NCBI GenBank assembly: GCA_025267735.1
Contig: CM046294.1
Coordinates: 21,696,162-21,760,161, forward strand
Length of the DNA stretch: 64,000 nucleotides
Source: Mactra quadrangularis
Lineage: Eukaryota > Mollusca > Bivalvia > Venerida > Mactridae
Direction of reading: 5' to 3'
This document shows positions 39,801 through 54,800 of the stretch, in pieces (the stretch's first letter is position 1; every line of letters begins with the position of its first letter). The position numbers and the translations under genes are program-made. The notes below the pieces were generated by a model. It was not told where the DNA came from and did not search any database. It was given only the letters and a program-made list of their open reading frames with translations.

Positions 39801-42800
39801 GTAAGGTAAGAAACAGCTAAATCGTGTAAGAATATTTGTGTAAGGTAAAGACTAACTTAATTGTTGCCCATAAACTGTATAAACTATAATAATATTTATA
39901 TGTTTTTATTTCAGAATGTCCTCTGAGTTTTGTACACCTACCAGGAAAGTTACCAGAAAGTTTAACATGTCATATACCTACTTATTGTACTGGTATAGAT
40001 TGTTGTATGGATATTGATGTACTTGGAATATCTATTCATGCGTATTTTGATATAGATCTTTGTAATTATACCGTGTCTGGTGGAATTGAAAATTTGTCTT
40101 TCAACTTTTCTCTTTTTGATTATGAATGGGGTAAGTATATTTTTGTGGAGATGTGAATTTACAAATAAATACATGACGGTATAATTTAGATATGTGTAGT
40201 AATAATATGATGGATTTAGAATACTGTAACCAGTAAAGTATACTATCAATACACATAATTAAAAAAATACCAATAATTTGGCAAAATAATAAAGTACAGG
40301 GTGTCCAAAAAGAAAGTTTACAGTTTTGATGCTAATTTATAACATGTTAATACTCTTCTAGATTATCACAAACTTGTACATGTTTAGACAATAGATGTAA
40401 GTTTTATCCCTGTCAATTGTAATATATTTGGTCTAATACTTTACATGAAAACTCCAATTTACTAAAATTACAATTTTTTGTGGTTGACGTCAAATTAGTA
40501 ATTGATAACGTTTTCCACATGTTGTTCTTTTTGACACTCACTTCTCTCACGCCCTCCTTGAAATTGTCAAAACTTGTACAAAAGTGTCTACAAATTTATG
40601 GGGCTGTGCAGCTGACCAAAATTTCATAATTTACTTGCAAACATGTCCGTACAATAGTAAACTCATCCATAAACCAAACATCTTGAAATATGTCGGCGTA
40701 ATTTTCAACATCAGTGGCTCAGTTACAAAATGCAAATCTATTCACTTGATCAGTTATTGATAAGCTTTGCATAATTTGTACTTGATACGGAAACAGTTCT
40801 CAGGGTTTTTTTTATAATATTATGTACAGATGTTTTGGAGACATTCATCTCTGATGATACGCTTTGAACAGATTTTTCTGGACTTTGTTGAAGCATGTAT
40901 TGGAGCGCACTGACATTTTCTTCACTTCTGCTGGTCAAGGGACCCCACTTTGGTGCATCTTTTACAGTTCGAAGTTGTTCAAACTTCCAGACAATTTTGA
41001 ATATAATCATTCTACCCATGCTTATGCCTTTATACATATTTTTGAACTTTCGTTGCGCGTCTGCTACACTTTAACTTTCGTAAAAATGTTTTATGATAAA
41101 AACAGTTAACACGCTGATCAGACGTCAGACGCGTCATCTTGAAAATAACAAGTTTTTACCCGATGTCATTATATGGCGATGTCAAACATTCTAGCGTGTC
41201 AATAAAATGTGCATGTAAAACTTGAGCATATCCACTTTAAAATGGTATATTTTTCATTAATATAACGTAACAACTGATAAAATGACGAAGGTGTGAAACT
41301 GTAAACTTTCTTTTTGGACACCCTGTATCTGATTTTAGTGTAGAGAATGAATAATAGGACGTACTCTTTTTGAATCAATATAAATATTAATTAAATATTA
41401 AATATTTTGCTTTCACTTGATTATATTATTCCATATGCATATAAATACACATATACTTTATGTTATCTTTTTTATAGGTAAAATCGAAACAGTTAGCATC
41501 AAAGACATCATTCGCTTCACGTAAAGTATACTTTAACTATATGATAAATGTTTAATTAGATATTATCGTTACCAATTAAGTAGCTAAAATGATCCCAAAA
41601 TTAACGTTCGGTTCAGATTGCAATCGTTTAATTAAATTAATAAGCATACAAAATATCCCCTTATGTCGTTCAGTTCGGATTATTGATATATGTTTTCTAA
41701 TTAACTTCATGAGTTAATTTTCTGTTTTGGCTACATAACAAACTGCTGGTAGAATATATCAACAAACTATCCTACCCTCTTTCCTTTAGGTGTTAGATTG
41801 CATTCATACATATGGTTAATGATATACTTGAAATTGCACTTTGTTTTCTTCGTTAGTATAATAATTGTGCACATGTTTATAGTTATTCAATAAAGAAACC
41901 ATCCAACAAGAAGGTATTTGTGTTATCACTGAGTGTAGCTGTATGTATGGAACGAGATGGAAGATGTCTATTTGACAAGTCTTTGTTAGAAGGAACAACT
42001 GTCCCTCAACCTGGTTGTGATATGTCTGTAAACATGACAGGTAAACATATGTTAAATATTTTTCATTGTAAAAAACGAGTAAACAACACTTTCATTTATA
42101 CAACGTGTACAATATTGCTTAACGTTCTGCTATTGATAAACAATGTTATTGAAACAAGTTTGATAGTTAGCAATCAGTGGAATAATCAAAATATCTCATT
42201 TTCCTGATGCATTTGATAATGTATGAGTAATTGAGTTAAAATGTAAGTACACCTGGATTACAAATTAATAGTAAAACTTACCAAGAATAGGCCACTATTT
42301 GCATTCCTTGAACATATTCTTTCTTTTGCAGATTTTTCGATCGAATCCTTTTTATCTAACCATGGTTTAAACAATCTGAAACCAACAGATGCTCTCTGGG
42401 GAGACGCTATTAAATTTTTACTTGAAGTTACCGGGATGTCGAAATTTCTAAAAGACGATCAATGTTCAGCTAATGATGTTACGTATTCAAATGCTATCGA
42501 CAACTGGAATAATGGTATTATATTAATTGCTGAGTATTATGGCTTTAACAACACGTAGCACCAATATCATTAACTGTTTTTTATGACAATTTAATCTCCT
42601 TTTTGAGTGCCAATGGTCTTATTTTATTTACTGCGATTTCCTAGTTAAAATAATCACTTTTAAAATTGCATTGTATGTCTCTCCATAGTTAACATTGTCA
42701 CGGGCTGAGAAAGTATAAAGTCCAACAGGGACTCGAAACCCTTACCCCTGGCTTGCTAGATGAGTTCTCTCCCGACTGAGCTATGTAGCCCCTTACATAT

Positions 42801-45800
42801 CCGTCACTAAAATATGTTAACAGGTAAGCACCGTGACATACTCCTTCACAAGCTGGAAATTCGTCTTGAATTTCAGAATCCCTGATTATTAATAAAGCTG
42901 TTTTTAGTACATACATTTCTCAACTGACAAAATTTATGAAGTTACTGTCCCACGTTGGGCACCAAATGTCACAGGTTGAGAATAATACGCAACCTGTTCG
43001 GTATCCCTCGCTTAAATAGCAAGTGCTTCCTGACTGGATAATTACTTTTCCTTCTCCTCGTAACATGAATAGGAAACAACCGTGACTGAGTAATTAACTT
43101 TGTTGATATATAAAACTTTAATGCATACTGTCTGGATATCTGGTAGTTTTACATATACATTTGCATATTCTTTTTTGTTACCATACCAACAAAATGAGCA
43201 TAAATGAGTATGATTTTCAGATTGTTCCCGCGTGAACTTGACAATGCCTGATTTACCAACGTTTGCTGTGTGTCATGTAACAGAATCCTGTACTTCAGTT
43301 GAATGTTGTATTACTGTTGATTACATTAGAAGAACATTACATGCTTCTTTTGGTGTTGATTTCTGTAACTTTAGAATATATGGAAATATTGAAAAATTGA
43401 AGTTTAATATATCTGTTTTGAACTATAACTGGGGTACGTATATTATATATATACATTTTCTTCTTATTCTGACAAACAATGTTTATTTTTGATGTACATA
43501 TACTTTTGCTACATGATAAGGTCACAACAAACAGTGTGTGTTAAGTTTTTTAGCTTTAATTATCATAAACGACTTGTTTATGCAGTACGTGACTTACCAA
43601 AGGTTTGTAAATGCATTTCTGAGTAAAAGGGATGGAATATCAGTGAATTGTAGTGTTGATTTCAGAGTGATTGAAATATTTATTTACCACCAAAGCATAT
43701 AATGAATGGCACCGTTTAGGTGGTCAGTTTCTTAATGCAGATTTGTATTGACACATTTCTTATTGTTTTTCATAAGATTATGTTGATTTGATTCTAGGTT
43801 TACACAAAATGTTTATCATTTACAAATAATAAACCAAAAACGGTATAGCGTCTCTCTAAGAGCCATGATATGCGATTGTAATGTTTGATTGTTTATATGT
43901 ATATTTTGTTCATTAACATTACCAAACTATAAATTTTCATTTACTGTATTATAATTTAGGGGAATGGGAAGAGGAAACATTACTTAAGATTATAAAATTT
44001 AGGTAATTATGTTTTCTCGTTTTTTCTTATAATCTTATGTATAAGTTTAAGTAAGCCACCAAACTAGCTACGTTGGTAGCACGCAAGTACACTCATTAAG
44101 GGGTCGGGGTTTGATTCTCAGGTGGACCATACTTTGTGAAATTTGGTCATAGAGTGACTTCTACGGCCTTTCTCCCTCCTACCACTGCTTCTTAATCATG
44201 TTTTGTACTCCACAAGTCTAAACCTTATGTACAAGTTTATGCATTCACTTTTATAATTATTATTGTGACTGCAACATTTAAATATAGTGTTGTTTAGTTG
44301 AAACTCGATAACATTAAGTAAAGAACAACGTATGACTTATTGTTTCTGAGTCAATGTGTTCTGGCAAAATAGTTTATGATTCTACAGGCCTGCAAGTTTG
44401 TGATATTAACCAAATAATTTGAAGGTTAAGACAAGGTCATCAAATTGCCGACTGCTAAACTGTCTAATGAACAACCAAAGATTGTGAAATGATGGCAGCA
44501 GGAGATCGAAATGGGGCCCCTGGATTGATAATTTTTAATATGTTCCAAAGTTCGATAATTTCATCCCCTACGTTATTTGACAAACAAAGCATATTCATAA
44601 TGAGGAAAAAAAGTCTCTACATTAATATTTGTATAAAGTGCTATCACGTATGAGTCAAACTTAATTTTAGTTATAATATCGGAGTGTTGGGTCACAAGTA
44701 TTTTTTTCTAAACTACCAAAATATCCCCTTAGTATGTGCATTTAGTGACTTTGCATATATTTTCAGTCCACGGCTTTTGTTAAATTATGGATAGCTTCTG
44801 TAATCTATCAGTGACCAGTAAGATATAATCGTGTATTTGTACTTATTAGGTCACTAGTGCATATCGAATATGTATTTTTATAGGTAAATACATTACAAAT
44901 TTTTTACTTCTTATACTGTAGATATCGAATACAAAAGATGGCCAAAACATTTATCATTGATGTCACCGTCGCTGTTTGTTTTGATTCTAAAACTAGTTGT
45001 CAATTGGATAACATGAAAATATTTGATAACACAATTATCCCAATACCAGTTTGTAATCTGGATTTTCAACTCAACTTGAAAGGTTTGTTATAAGCTTCTA
45101 TTGACTTTTTTCATATTATAACTATTATAACATACAGCTGTAATGTATACACTTGTTATTCAGCGTATATACATGCATATAAGGGATTTGTTAAGATGTT
45201 GACAAGAATATTTCTTCATTCAATTTATGATCACGGTAAGATATGTTGCATCCTACTTAAAGATACTGACTTTGCTCATGGTTTGTGTCTGATAATGCTA
45301 TGTAAAATCCCATGTTAACGTCAGTCAAAACGTTCGAATCATTAAATCAATTGTACATATGTACTTTACAAAATACAAATATAAAGACTTTTTACCTAAA
45401 TATTACGGTATATTTTAAATAACATATTAATTTACTACATATTATCATCTAATCATTACTACTCGTTTAGACTTTTCACTGAACTCATGGTTACGTGATG
45501 TTGGACATGATATCAAGAATAGTTTACCATCAGCTGTAATAGATACATTACTAGACCAGTTAGGACTAAAAGATTTCTTGCTGGAAACTCAATGTTCACA
45601 TGATGACCCTGCGTATGACGGCAATGTCAACGGATGGCAGTCAGGTATAGATAACTTTATATATATCGTTTTATTGTGGGTTGTTTTACTGATAAATTTG
45701 TGTAATTAGCACATTTTCAGACTAACATCATCTGTGTATCAATTTCGAGAAACACAATTTCTTTAAGTGTTGGTATCGATATTTAACCTTGGTAAATTTG

Positions 45801-48800
45801 TACATTAACTTTGGCATGATATGCCTTTAATGTGAATAGGAAGAATCATTCATCCATCAGTGAATATTTTGTATAGTTTCAGAAAAAGAATATGTAGTTT
45901 TCCTATTTCACATTTTTCAGAAAATTGTTGGTTGAATGTAAACATCTTGATATATGAAGTGCAATATCTTTATTGTAACCTTGGGTGCATAAGAAATATG
46001 CAAGGACTAGCGATGTTCACTGAAAGAATTATGTATAATGAACGTTCATGCAAAGTTTAGTTAATTTGCATAAGTTTTAATGTGTCCCTGCAATCCGTTC
46101 CATTAAAAAGGTTCATGATTATATATTTCAGAATGTCCTATTGATTTGGATCTCCCATCTCTACCAGATGAAATAGTTTGTAAACTAAGTGATTACTGTT
46201 CTGGCTTTGACTGTTGTGTTCAAGTTAATATCATTCGGAGGAATGTACATATTAAGTTCGATGTCGATACATGCTCGTATAAATTATCTATGGGTATTGA
46301 GAGACTTGAAAAAGAAATTCAACTCCTAGATTACAAGTTTGGTAAGTCAAAGAGCTTAGTGAAAATATACTCACTGTGATTTTTATGCAAATGTTGTATC
46401 ATGTTGTAAGTATATATATTATACGTTGTACTAAATTCTTATATTTCGAAAGTTCATTAAAATGTTTCTTTCCAGTGCAATATATTGCATTAAAATCTAC
46501 AAGTATTGAAACATTATATCATTATTCAATGCAGCTTTGAAATTAAGCATTGAACTGTACGTCCGTCAAAAAAATAATCTACCTGTTTACAAATCACCAA
46601 ACTCAGGAGATAGTAATAGCAATAGGCCTTAAATAATACTTAGGTGACAATCCGTATCTTTATTATACGCAACATCGTTACCTTTTTCTGAACAGAGACA
46701 ACACAAATGAAAATAATGTAATTCGACCTAAGCATTTAATTAAAAAAAATGGTGTTCTAATTATTTTGTGTACATGCTATTCTTGCTAACACATGAAGTG
46801 ACTTTGTTGTTCTAACTGACATTTTTGTATTTACTAATTTAGATTTTAATGAGCCTTTATGTACACATTGGAATATTTGATCCTTTTTAGGTCATGTGGA
46901 GCATTTCATCCTTGCTGGAATATTTCGAATTGAGTAAGTGTTAATTTTAATTGACTTCATTATCCATATCTATAACAAGACTATTTTCCTTCAGTGTGTT
47001 TTCAAATAATGTTATTAAATTTGATATCAGCTATTACTCTAGCATGTATTGCTTTTATAGCATAATTAATCATAAATGAGAGTAAAAAACCTAAATTGCT
47101 AGCAACATAAGAAAATACGTTTTTACACATCTTTTTCATGGTCATTGTTTCATTATTGTTAAAATAATTACATAATATAAGTATAAGTTAACACAAGTAT
47201 CTTATATACTGTTTCAGTTTTAAGATAGACGACATTGAGAGTGAAAAAATGTTTATAGTAAATGTGAATATTAGTATATGTGTTGAAAAAGATGAATGTA
47301 TGTTAACTGTTCCTGCACTCATCAATGCGTATGTTCCAAAACCGTTATGTAACTGGGACACTGATTTCAAGATACCAGGTAAGCATGTCTACAGTTTTCT
47401 TTAAGTTGGTTACGTTATTTGCAATTCCATAGTTACATGTACTATACAATTTACTGATTCTATCAGTTTACTGCCTTTTTGTAACATCCCAATAGTATTT
47501 TTTGTGGTAAAAACGTGGATAGTAATGATATGCGTTTAAATTAAAAATTACATACATGTAAAAGGGGCGTAAAGTGATATAAATGATGTACTGAATTATA
47601 CAAAATAATAATTTCAATTCTTCTTTTTAAACTATTACATGTACTACTGTTTTACAGGAAAACTGATCATGTGATCCCATCTTAATTGGGAAACATTTTA
47701 TGAAACGTTTCCGATTTAGCATCATGTATTTGGCCAATATAATTATACATAGTCCATTGTTGATCAAATGTATTTACTGTAGAAAAATTAGTTAAAATGC
47801 ATCTAACAAAACTTAATCACAAGAAGAAGTGGCATTCTAATACTGTACACGACCGTTTTTAAGAATGTTTAACAGCTCTATTGCAATACTATATTTTTGT
47901 AAGAATTTACTTTAGTGATCACGCCAAAGTTTTATAAATTCCTCAAGTTATCTGTTAGTAATGATACCTAGATATATTGACGTGTTTTATTGTAGATTAT
48001 TCTCTCGACAAATGGCTGGCATCCAACAATTTTAGTATAATTGGTAATCAATTAAAAGATTATACAATAGAAAAGCTATTAAATGAGTTAGGCATTGCTG
48101 AATACTTGAAAGATGACCAGTGTAAAGAAGATGTTGGACATTTTGTTAGAGACGAGACTGGATGGAATAATGGTATGTTTACATTTGTTTTCATTTTTGT
48201 TTTACCGACATAGTTATTCTTAACTATTAAGTATTGTTTATTCATGTTTCTTTGTTATTGTAAAATTAATTGTGATAAATTTGAATATTTTCAGAATGTT
48301 CATCGATAGCTAGTGTGCCTAGTCTTCCGAGCAGTATGACATGTTATATACCTGATTATTGTACAGGGATTGCTTGCTGTATTAACGTCCCATTCGTAAA
48401 ACGATCATTTCAAGTACATGTGTTTGTTGACACTTGCTCATATACTCTATCTTTGGGAATTGAAAACTATGGAACCAATATCTCATTGCTAGACTACGAG
48501 TGGGGATCTACACAGAAGTTTACATTGTTTGGAGTGTTGCAAATATCGTGAGTACAACTATTTAAGTAATTATGAATTAAAAAGTTTGTTTGTTTGTACA
48601 ACACGATATGATACTATAACATTGCAAGAAACTCAGTAATAATGAAACCATTTTGAAACCATTTTAACACGATGTGTATGTTATAATTTATTGTCACATA
48701 ATACATATAAAATATATACATTCCGAAAAACAAGCATTCATAACATGTTTAATCAGCCTACATAAAACATATTAAGATATATTTCTTTGTTTGTGTATTC

Positions 48801-51800
48801 ACAGGTACAACGTTAAGAATTTAGAAACGGAGAAAGAATTGTTAGTAACTCTTGAAATTGCTATCTGCATGGAATCAACGGAATGTGATTCTGATATTGT
48901 TTTGTTCCACAATCAGAGAATTCCTAAACCTGGATGTAATTGGGAACTAGGACTTCAAGGTAGATAATCCTGTTTTTATTTACTAGATTGTTTTGTTCTC
49001 TATAACAAAGTTACGAGATGTATTTGATAGTATACATGTATACATATATAAAAATGACAATCTGATAAATCCACAAGCGCATAAGCACCGTGTACTGTCC
49101 TATTATCTGTTGATTAAATAGTGTATTTTTGTTATGATTGCTAGTACAAAGCATTTATTTAATATAATTCTGAAGAGTATGTATAATTGCTTTTGGATAA
49201 TATCCCAATAATATTTATCAGCACAGATACTTTGTTTTATAGCAAATGTTTAGACAATGTATTATTGTACTGATCTAAACATATTTCTAGAATTTATAGA
49301 ATATCAACTTACCCCATAAAACATGTACAATACTATTTTTAGTATTCTCTTCTCTCACAAACAGTTTTACATTTCAGAGTTTGATTTGGAATCATTCCTT
49401 GATGAAGCTGGTAGTCATATTACATCTCATTTGATTCCGGCAGTAGCAGATAATTTACTGGAAAGATTAGGCGTATTAAAATTTTTGAAGAAACATCAAT
49501 GTGAACATAAATTAGTCAATAACATTAACGGATGGATAAATGGTAATATGTTGATAATATATTTTGATCAATTGTATGTTATAGACTCGTATACTTCCAT
49601 TAAACATCTTTGGGCATTTGTATTTGAATATCAAAACAACCAAATAAACCATTGATGTATAATTAACAGTATTTATCGACTTGACATAAGTTAGTCTAAT
49701 TCTTGAAACTGATATAAATGCATGAATCTACAAAATCTAAGGGCTGTGCCACTGTTTTGGTTAAACAATTAGTATTTTTAAAGTATTTGATTACCGTATA
49801 TCAGTAAAACATTTTCATCTAATGTTTTAGATACGTTTCCATCTGATTATCAGTTATTGCATATTGATGTTTTAATTGCAGAATGTACTGATCTAGATGT
49901 TGAACGTTTTCCATCATTGCCAGATCGTATACAATGTACAATACATGACAAATGTACATTTATCGACTGTTGTATAGATGTACCATTTATTGGACGTTCT
50001 GTATCCATATATGTCGAAATAGATCCTTGTAATTACAAACTTACTTTGGGTATTGACAATTTTGTGATGACTATTTCTTTGATCAACTATCAATGGGGAA
50101 CACCTGATACATTCAGTATAAATGGTGTATTTAATGTAAAGTAAGTACTTGTCTTGATTTAATATCTTTATTCAAATATAAATCAGCCGTCGAATAAATA
50201 AGGTCTTGATTGTGATAGTTTAATTTCATTAAACATAATCATTATTATAATTGCATTTTTATAAAATTAAATAATAGGTGTATTTAATAACTTAGGTAAT
50301 TTTAAGTAACATGCATAACAATTTAGACTGGATTGGCATAATGGTTCACGTAGATATGCCTGTTGTTCCTCTGATTTGGCTTTTTGTTATATCGAAAAAT
50401 ATCGTCTTACCGTAATTTTAACATAATATATGTTTACAAAAACAGTGAAAGATTTTGAAATAGATATAAGTACAGTGCATGTAAAATATGTTTACTTAAT
50501 TACTTAACGATGGTTAGCAATGGACATCTGTACATATTGCCTACAGCGTGGTTTGTTCTGAAAAAGACCACAACTTCTAGGACTTCGTATGAATCTGCGT
50601 TAATAAAATTGTCGTTTGTATACTTGAAATGTAAAACATGATAAAACTTTTATGTTTCATTTCAGATACAAAATTGATGCCTTTGAAGCCAGCAAAATAT
50701 ATATAGTAACGATTTGGACGTCTGTATGTTTTGATAAATCAACTTGTGACTTTAGTGAATCAATTTTGAATGAAGTAGTTATTCCAAACCCAGGCTGTCA
50801 TTTCGATGGTAGTTTTCAGATCAATGGTAATGTACTTTTAGTTCACCATCTGTAAAATTAGTAGTATTTTATATGAAGCATCTTGGTAAACTCATTATAA
50901 TACTATTATGATTCGGTTTCAGGCATTTGTTTAGTTCAGAAGCTAATACCTTAATGTATTTAGCAACATTTCTTTACATGATCTTACGATTCCACTGCTT
51001 CAATTGTTAATGTCACCTTTTAAAGTTAACTTTACTTAGCTTTACTTTGTTAACTTTTTAAGCCATCTTGGTTCTCTTTCAACATTTTCAAAATACATGT
51101 ATAAATCAGTGAAAATTTTCGTTTAAAATAGCCAGACATCGGCATTTTTAACAACCTGTGTTTTGAGTCAACACAAAAGTAAATTATTATTTCAAGCTTA
51201 AATTAATTATTGTCCCTACAAAACACATGCGCATATAAATAGGACGATATTATATGTGCTTGTTTCAAAAAAGTAATAAATGCACTTAAAGCTATAAATG
51301 CTATATGCAAATTATTGTTTTTATGTCCATCCTTATATTTTTGTAGCTGAACATATTAACTTTTTTAAGGATTTTCATTGACATCATGGCTACAAGATCA
51401 AGTTGGAGATTTTGTTGGTCAACTTGATGACGTAATGTTGTCTTTATTGTTTGAAGAACTTGGAATAAAACCATATCTACTAGAAGAACAATGTCATGTA
51501 CTAGTATCGGGAACACAAAATGGATGGACTTCAGGTAGTAATTTAAACACTTTCATGTTTGTATCAAGGGTTTGTTAGCTAGCTAACTAGCGAATGGATA
51601 TCAAGAAATAACTCTGCTTTTACGTGTAATGCCATTTTTGTTACGAAAAAATTTGTGTTATAGTTTAAGTATCTGTATTCATTCTGTTTATGTAGACAAC
51701 ATGTGACACACAAGTCTTGATCAACTTTAGTTGTGCATGACTTAAAATGTTCGTAGCGTTCAGGTATACATTTTAGTTTATAAACCGATATGCTTCATAT

Positions 51801-54800
51801 TATCCTTTTTCAGAATGTTCCAAAAATATAAATCTTCCAGCTTTACCAAATGGTATCAGTTGCCATATAGACGACACCTGTATGTCATTTACCTGCTGTG
51901 TTAACTTTCCGAAAATAAGGACATTTCAATTTGGTTTAAGTATCGATGCCTGTGAGTTTACTGCACATGCAAACATTGAGAAGTTCAAAATAGACCAATC
52001 GTTGATCGATTATGATTTTGGTAAGGTTCCTTTTAGTAATGGCATTTTAAATTTAATGACGCTTATAAAAAATTATAATGTTTATTCTAAGTTAGCCTCT
52101 TTTAAATAGAGGGACAACAATCCAAAGGATAGCTATTCATAGCTAATTTAGCTAAAGACAATCAGCGTATGTCGAACGGTAGCCTCTATATCAATAAAGG
52201 TATACATATAAGCATATCTCAATAAACTTTGATTTCGCATTTGTTTTGCCATTATGTAAGATTTGTACGTCATCCCTTGTGTAATTATTTAAATGATACC
52301 GCTATCAATTGCAACAAATATTTGGTAATAGTATTCATTTTTACCCTCTCATTGGATTACACTTTTTGTGGTAATTTCATGCACTGAAGAAGTTAATGTA
52401 GATATTATTTTTATCTACCGATTATATTTCATGAAATAACATGTTTTACAGTAGTTAGTAATTGAATGCTGTTTTTGATTTATAGATAATCTATCGTGAA
52501 CGTTATGTTTTTGCAATGCATACAAATATGATATTTATAATTTTGTCTATAAAGAACCTTACATAATAAATCTGTTTTGTATTATAGGAAAGACACACAT
52601 ATTTGATATATTTGGTATACTACAAATAAGGTACGTCTTAAATTATTTTGTTTTACATTTTTGTTTAACTTCAGCAGGTAATAAGTTACGCGTTCTGAAT
52701 ACATTTGAAACACTGTGTTGACTATTAAATCAACTGTTTATACAGTTACAATGCAGGAGTTTATTTGACAAAGGTTGTTTGTGGTAGCAGCAAGCTGTAT
52801 GCAAGTGCCTAAAGACACAGAATTTACTGAAAGTTTTGACTATTCTATTGTATTAAGATTCTTTTTTTTAAAAAACAAACATAAATTTATAAATGTTTAG
52901 TACAATTGCAATATTCATATTATGTTGATTTCTTTACAGGATTGTGTTGATTGATGATACAGACAATGATGAGATTGTCGTTACGACCGACGTTGCAATT
53001 TGTTTTGAAGACGGAGCATCGTGTGATATAACAGAAAGAATATTAGACAAATCGTCAATACCAAAACCTTTCTGTAATTGGGACAAGGGATTTGTTATAC
53101 CAGGTAGATATTTCTCTGTGATGTTATCTTGTAGAATTCGACATTATTCTACTTACAGCTCGAATAGAAATATCTATTTTTCTGTATTGAGAAGTGCATT
53201 GTGGATGACTTTCAGCAATTATCAAATTTTTCTTATGGTTATTTAGAATGATTAATTGACCACCCTGAAAACAAACTAGAAAGCTATTTACAATTCATGT
53301 TCGTTCAATTTGACTGCAATTTCTGCAGCAATACAATTGCATAGAAGATACACAGACTTAACATTTTGACACTAGGTCATTAGGACAAATATGACCATTT
53401 TTATAATACAACATAAGTCATATAAGACCGTTGCATTTTGCAATGCGTCTGCTCTTTGTGAAAAAAATGTTAGTTGAATATGACCTGTAATATGTAACAA
53501 ATTTATTTTATCATGTCAATTACAGATTTTTCATTGTCCTCCTGGCTTGAAACAAAGGGTCAAGAACTAAGTGACTCATTAACTGACGTGTTAATTGCTG
53601 GATTAATTGATACACTGGGTATAGCTAAATATCTCCAGAGTGTGCAATGCGACGGTGGAGTATCACCTTACTCGAGATCCGGATGGGCGAACCGTAAGTA
53701 CATTTTCAGCTATTTATAAACGATTTCCAATGCGTTTTATGTCAACATAATATTAGCACATCGCTATTGTATCATTCAGAAATACAAAATATCTACAAAT
53801 TAGATTTTTACCCACAAACATATATATGGACTGAACAATGATGATGGTATACTCATATTGAACAAACAAATATTGATGTGGAGTATTAAAGAACACAAGG
53901 AAGCGTTAACACATTATTTGTTGCCATATCATGATACAAGAGCATGACAAAATATTTGCAATGTTTGTAATCATAGCAGGTTACTCAATATAACGAATCG
54001 CCTTTTAATAAGAGTTGGGAAAACATGAATTTAACATTAAAATACAGTCAATATTGTTTTAAATTTCATCAACTTCAGTTTTGCTCTTGTTAGTACCAGG
54101 ATATTGCATGTTTTCTAAAATGATATTTAAATGATTCTTTTCGTACTTTCATGTGTATTAAACCACATTAAAAGTGTCACAAACTTTTTGTACAAACATT
54201 TGGTTAAAATCCTCTGTTTTCAACTGTGCTAGGAATATCTTAAAAATGTCATTGTATGCCTAAATGTGAACTATTACACATTCTCTCACATTTCACAGAA
54301 TGCCCTTTAGATATCAACCCAGTGATATTACCGGATGAAGTGAGTTGTTATATACCAGATTATTGTACAGGGATTGATTGTTGTCTTTATATTGACATTC
54401 TTAAAAGGAGTGTACATGTATATATTCATGTTGATGCCTGTACACAGAGATTTGTTGTTGGAATAGAAAACCTGAAGATTAATATTTCATTGCTGACTTA
54501 CAACTGGGGTTTGTTTTACCATTACTCTTTTTTTTTGCATTATATACTTTTAAGTGTGAAGAGTAGCTTGTAGTGCTAGTTGGAGCAAATGAACACATTC
54601 ATTTCGATGTACCGTGTAATTTTTTGTTTTGTTTAAAACATATTTGACCATGGATTGAATAACTTGCAATGCTGTTTTGTTCCATCCATTTTTTTTGCAT
54701 GTGTAATTAATTATTTTTAATGAATGCATTTTTCTAGAATTAACACGATTAAACGAACACTCATGAGAGTTTTTAATACCCACTACATAGAAAAATGTAT

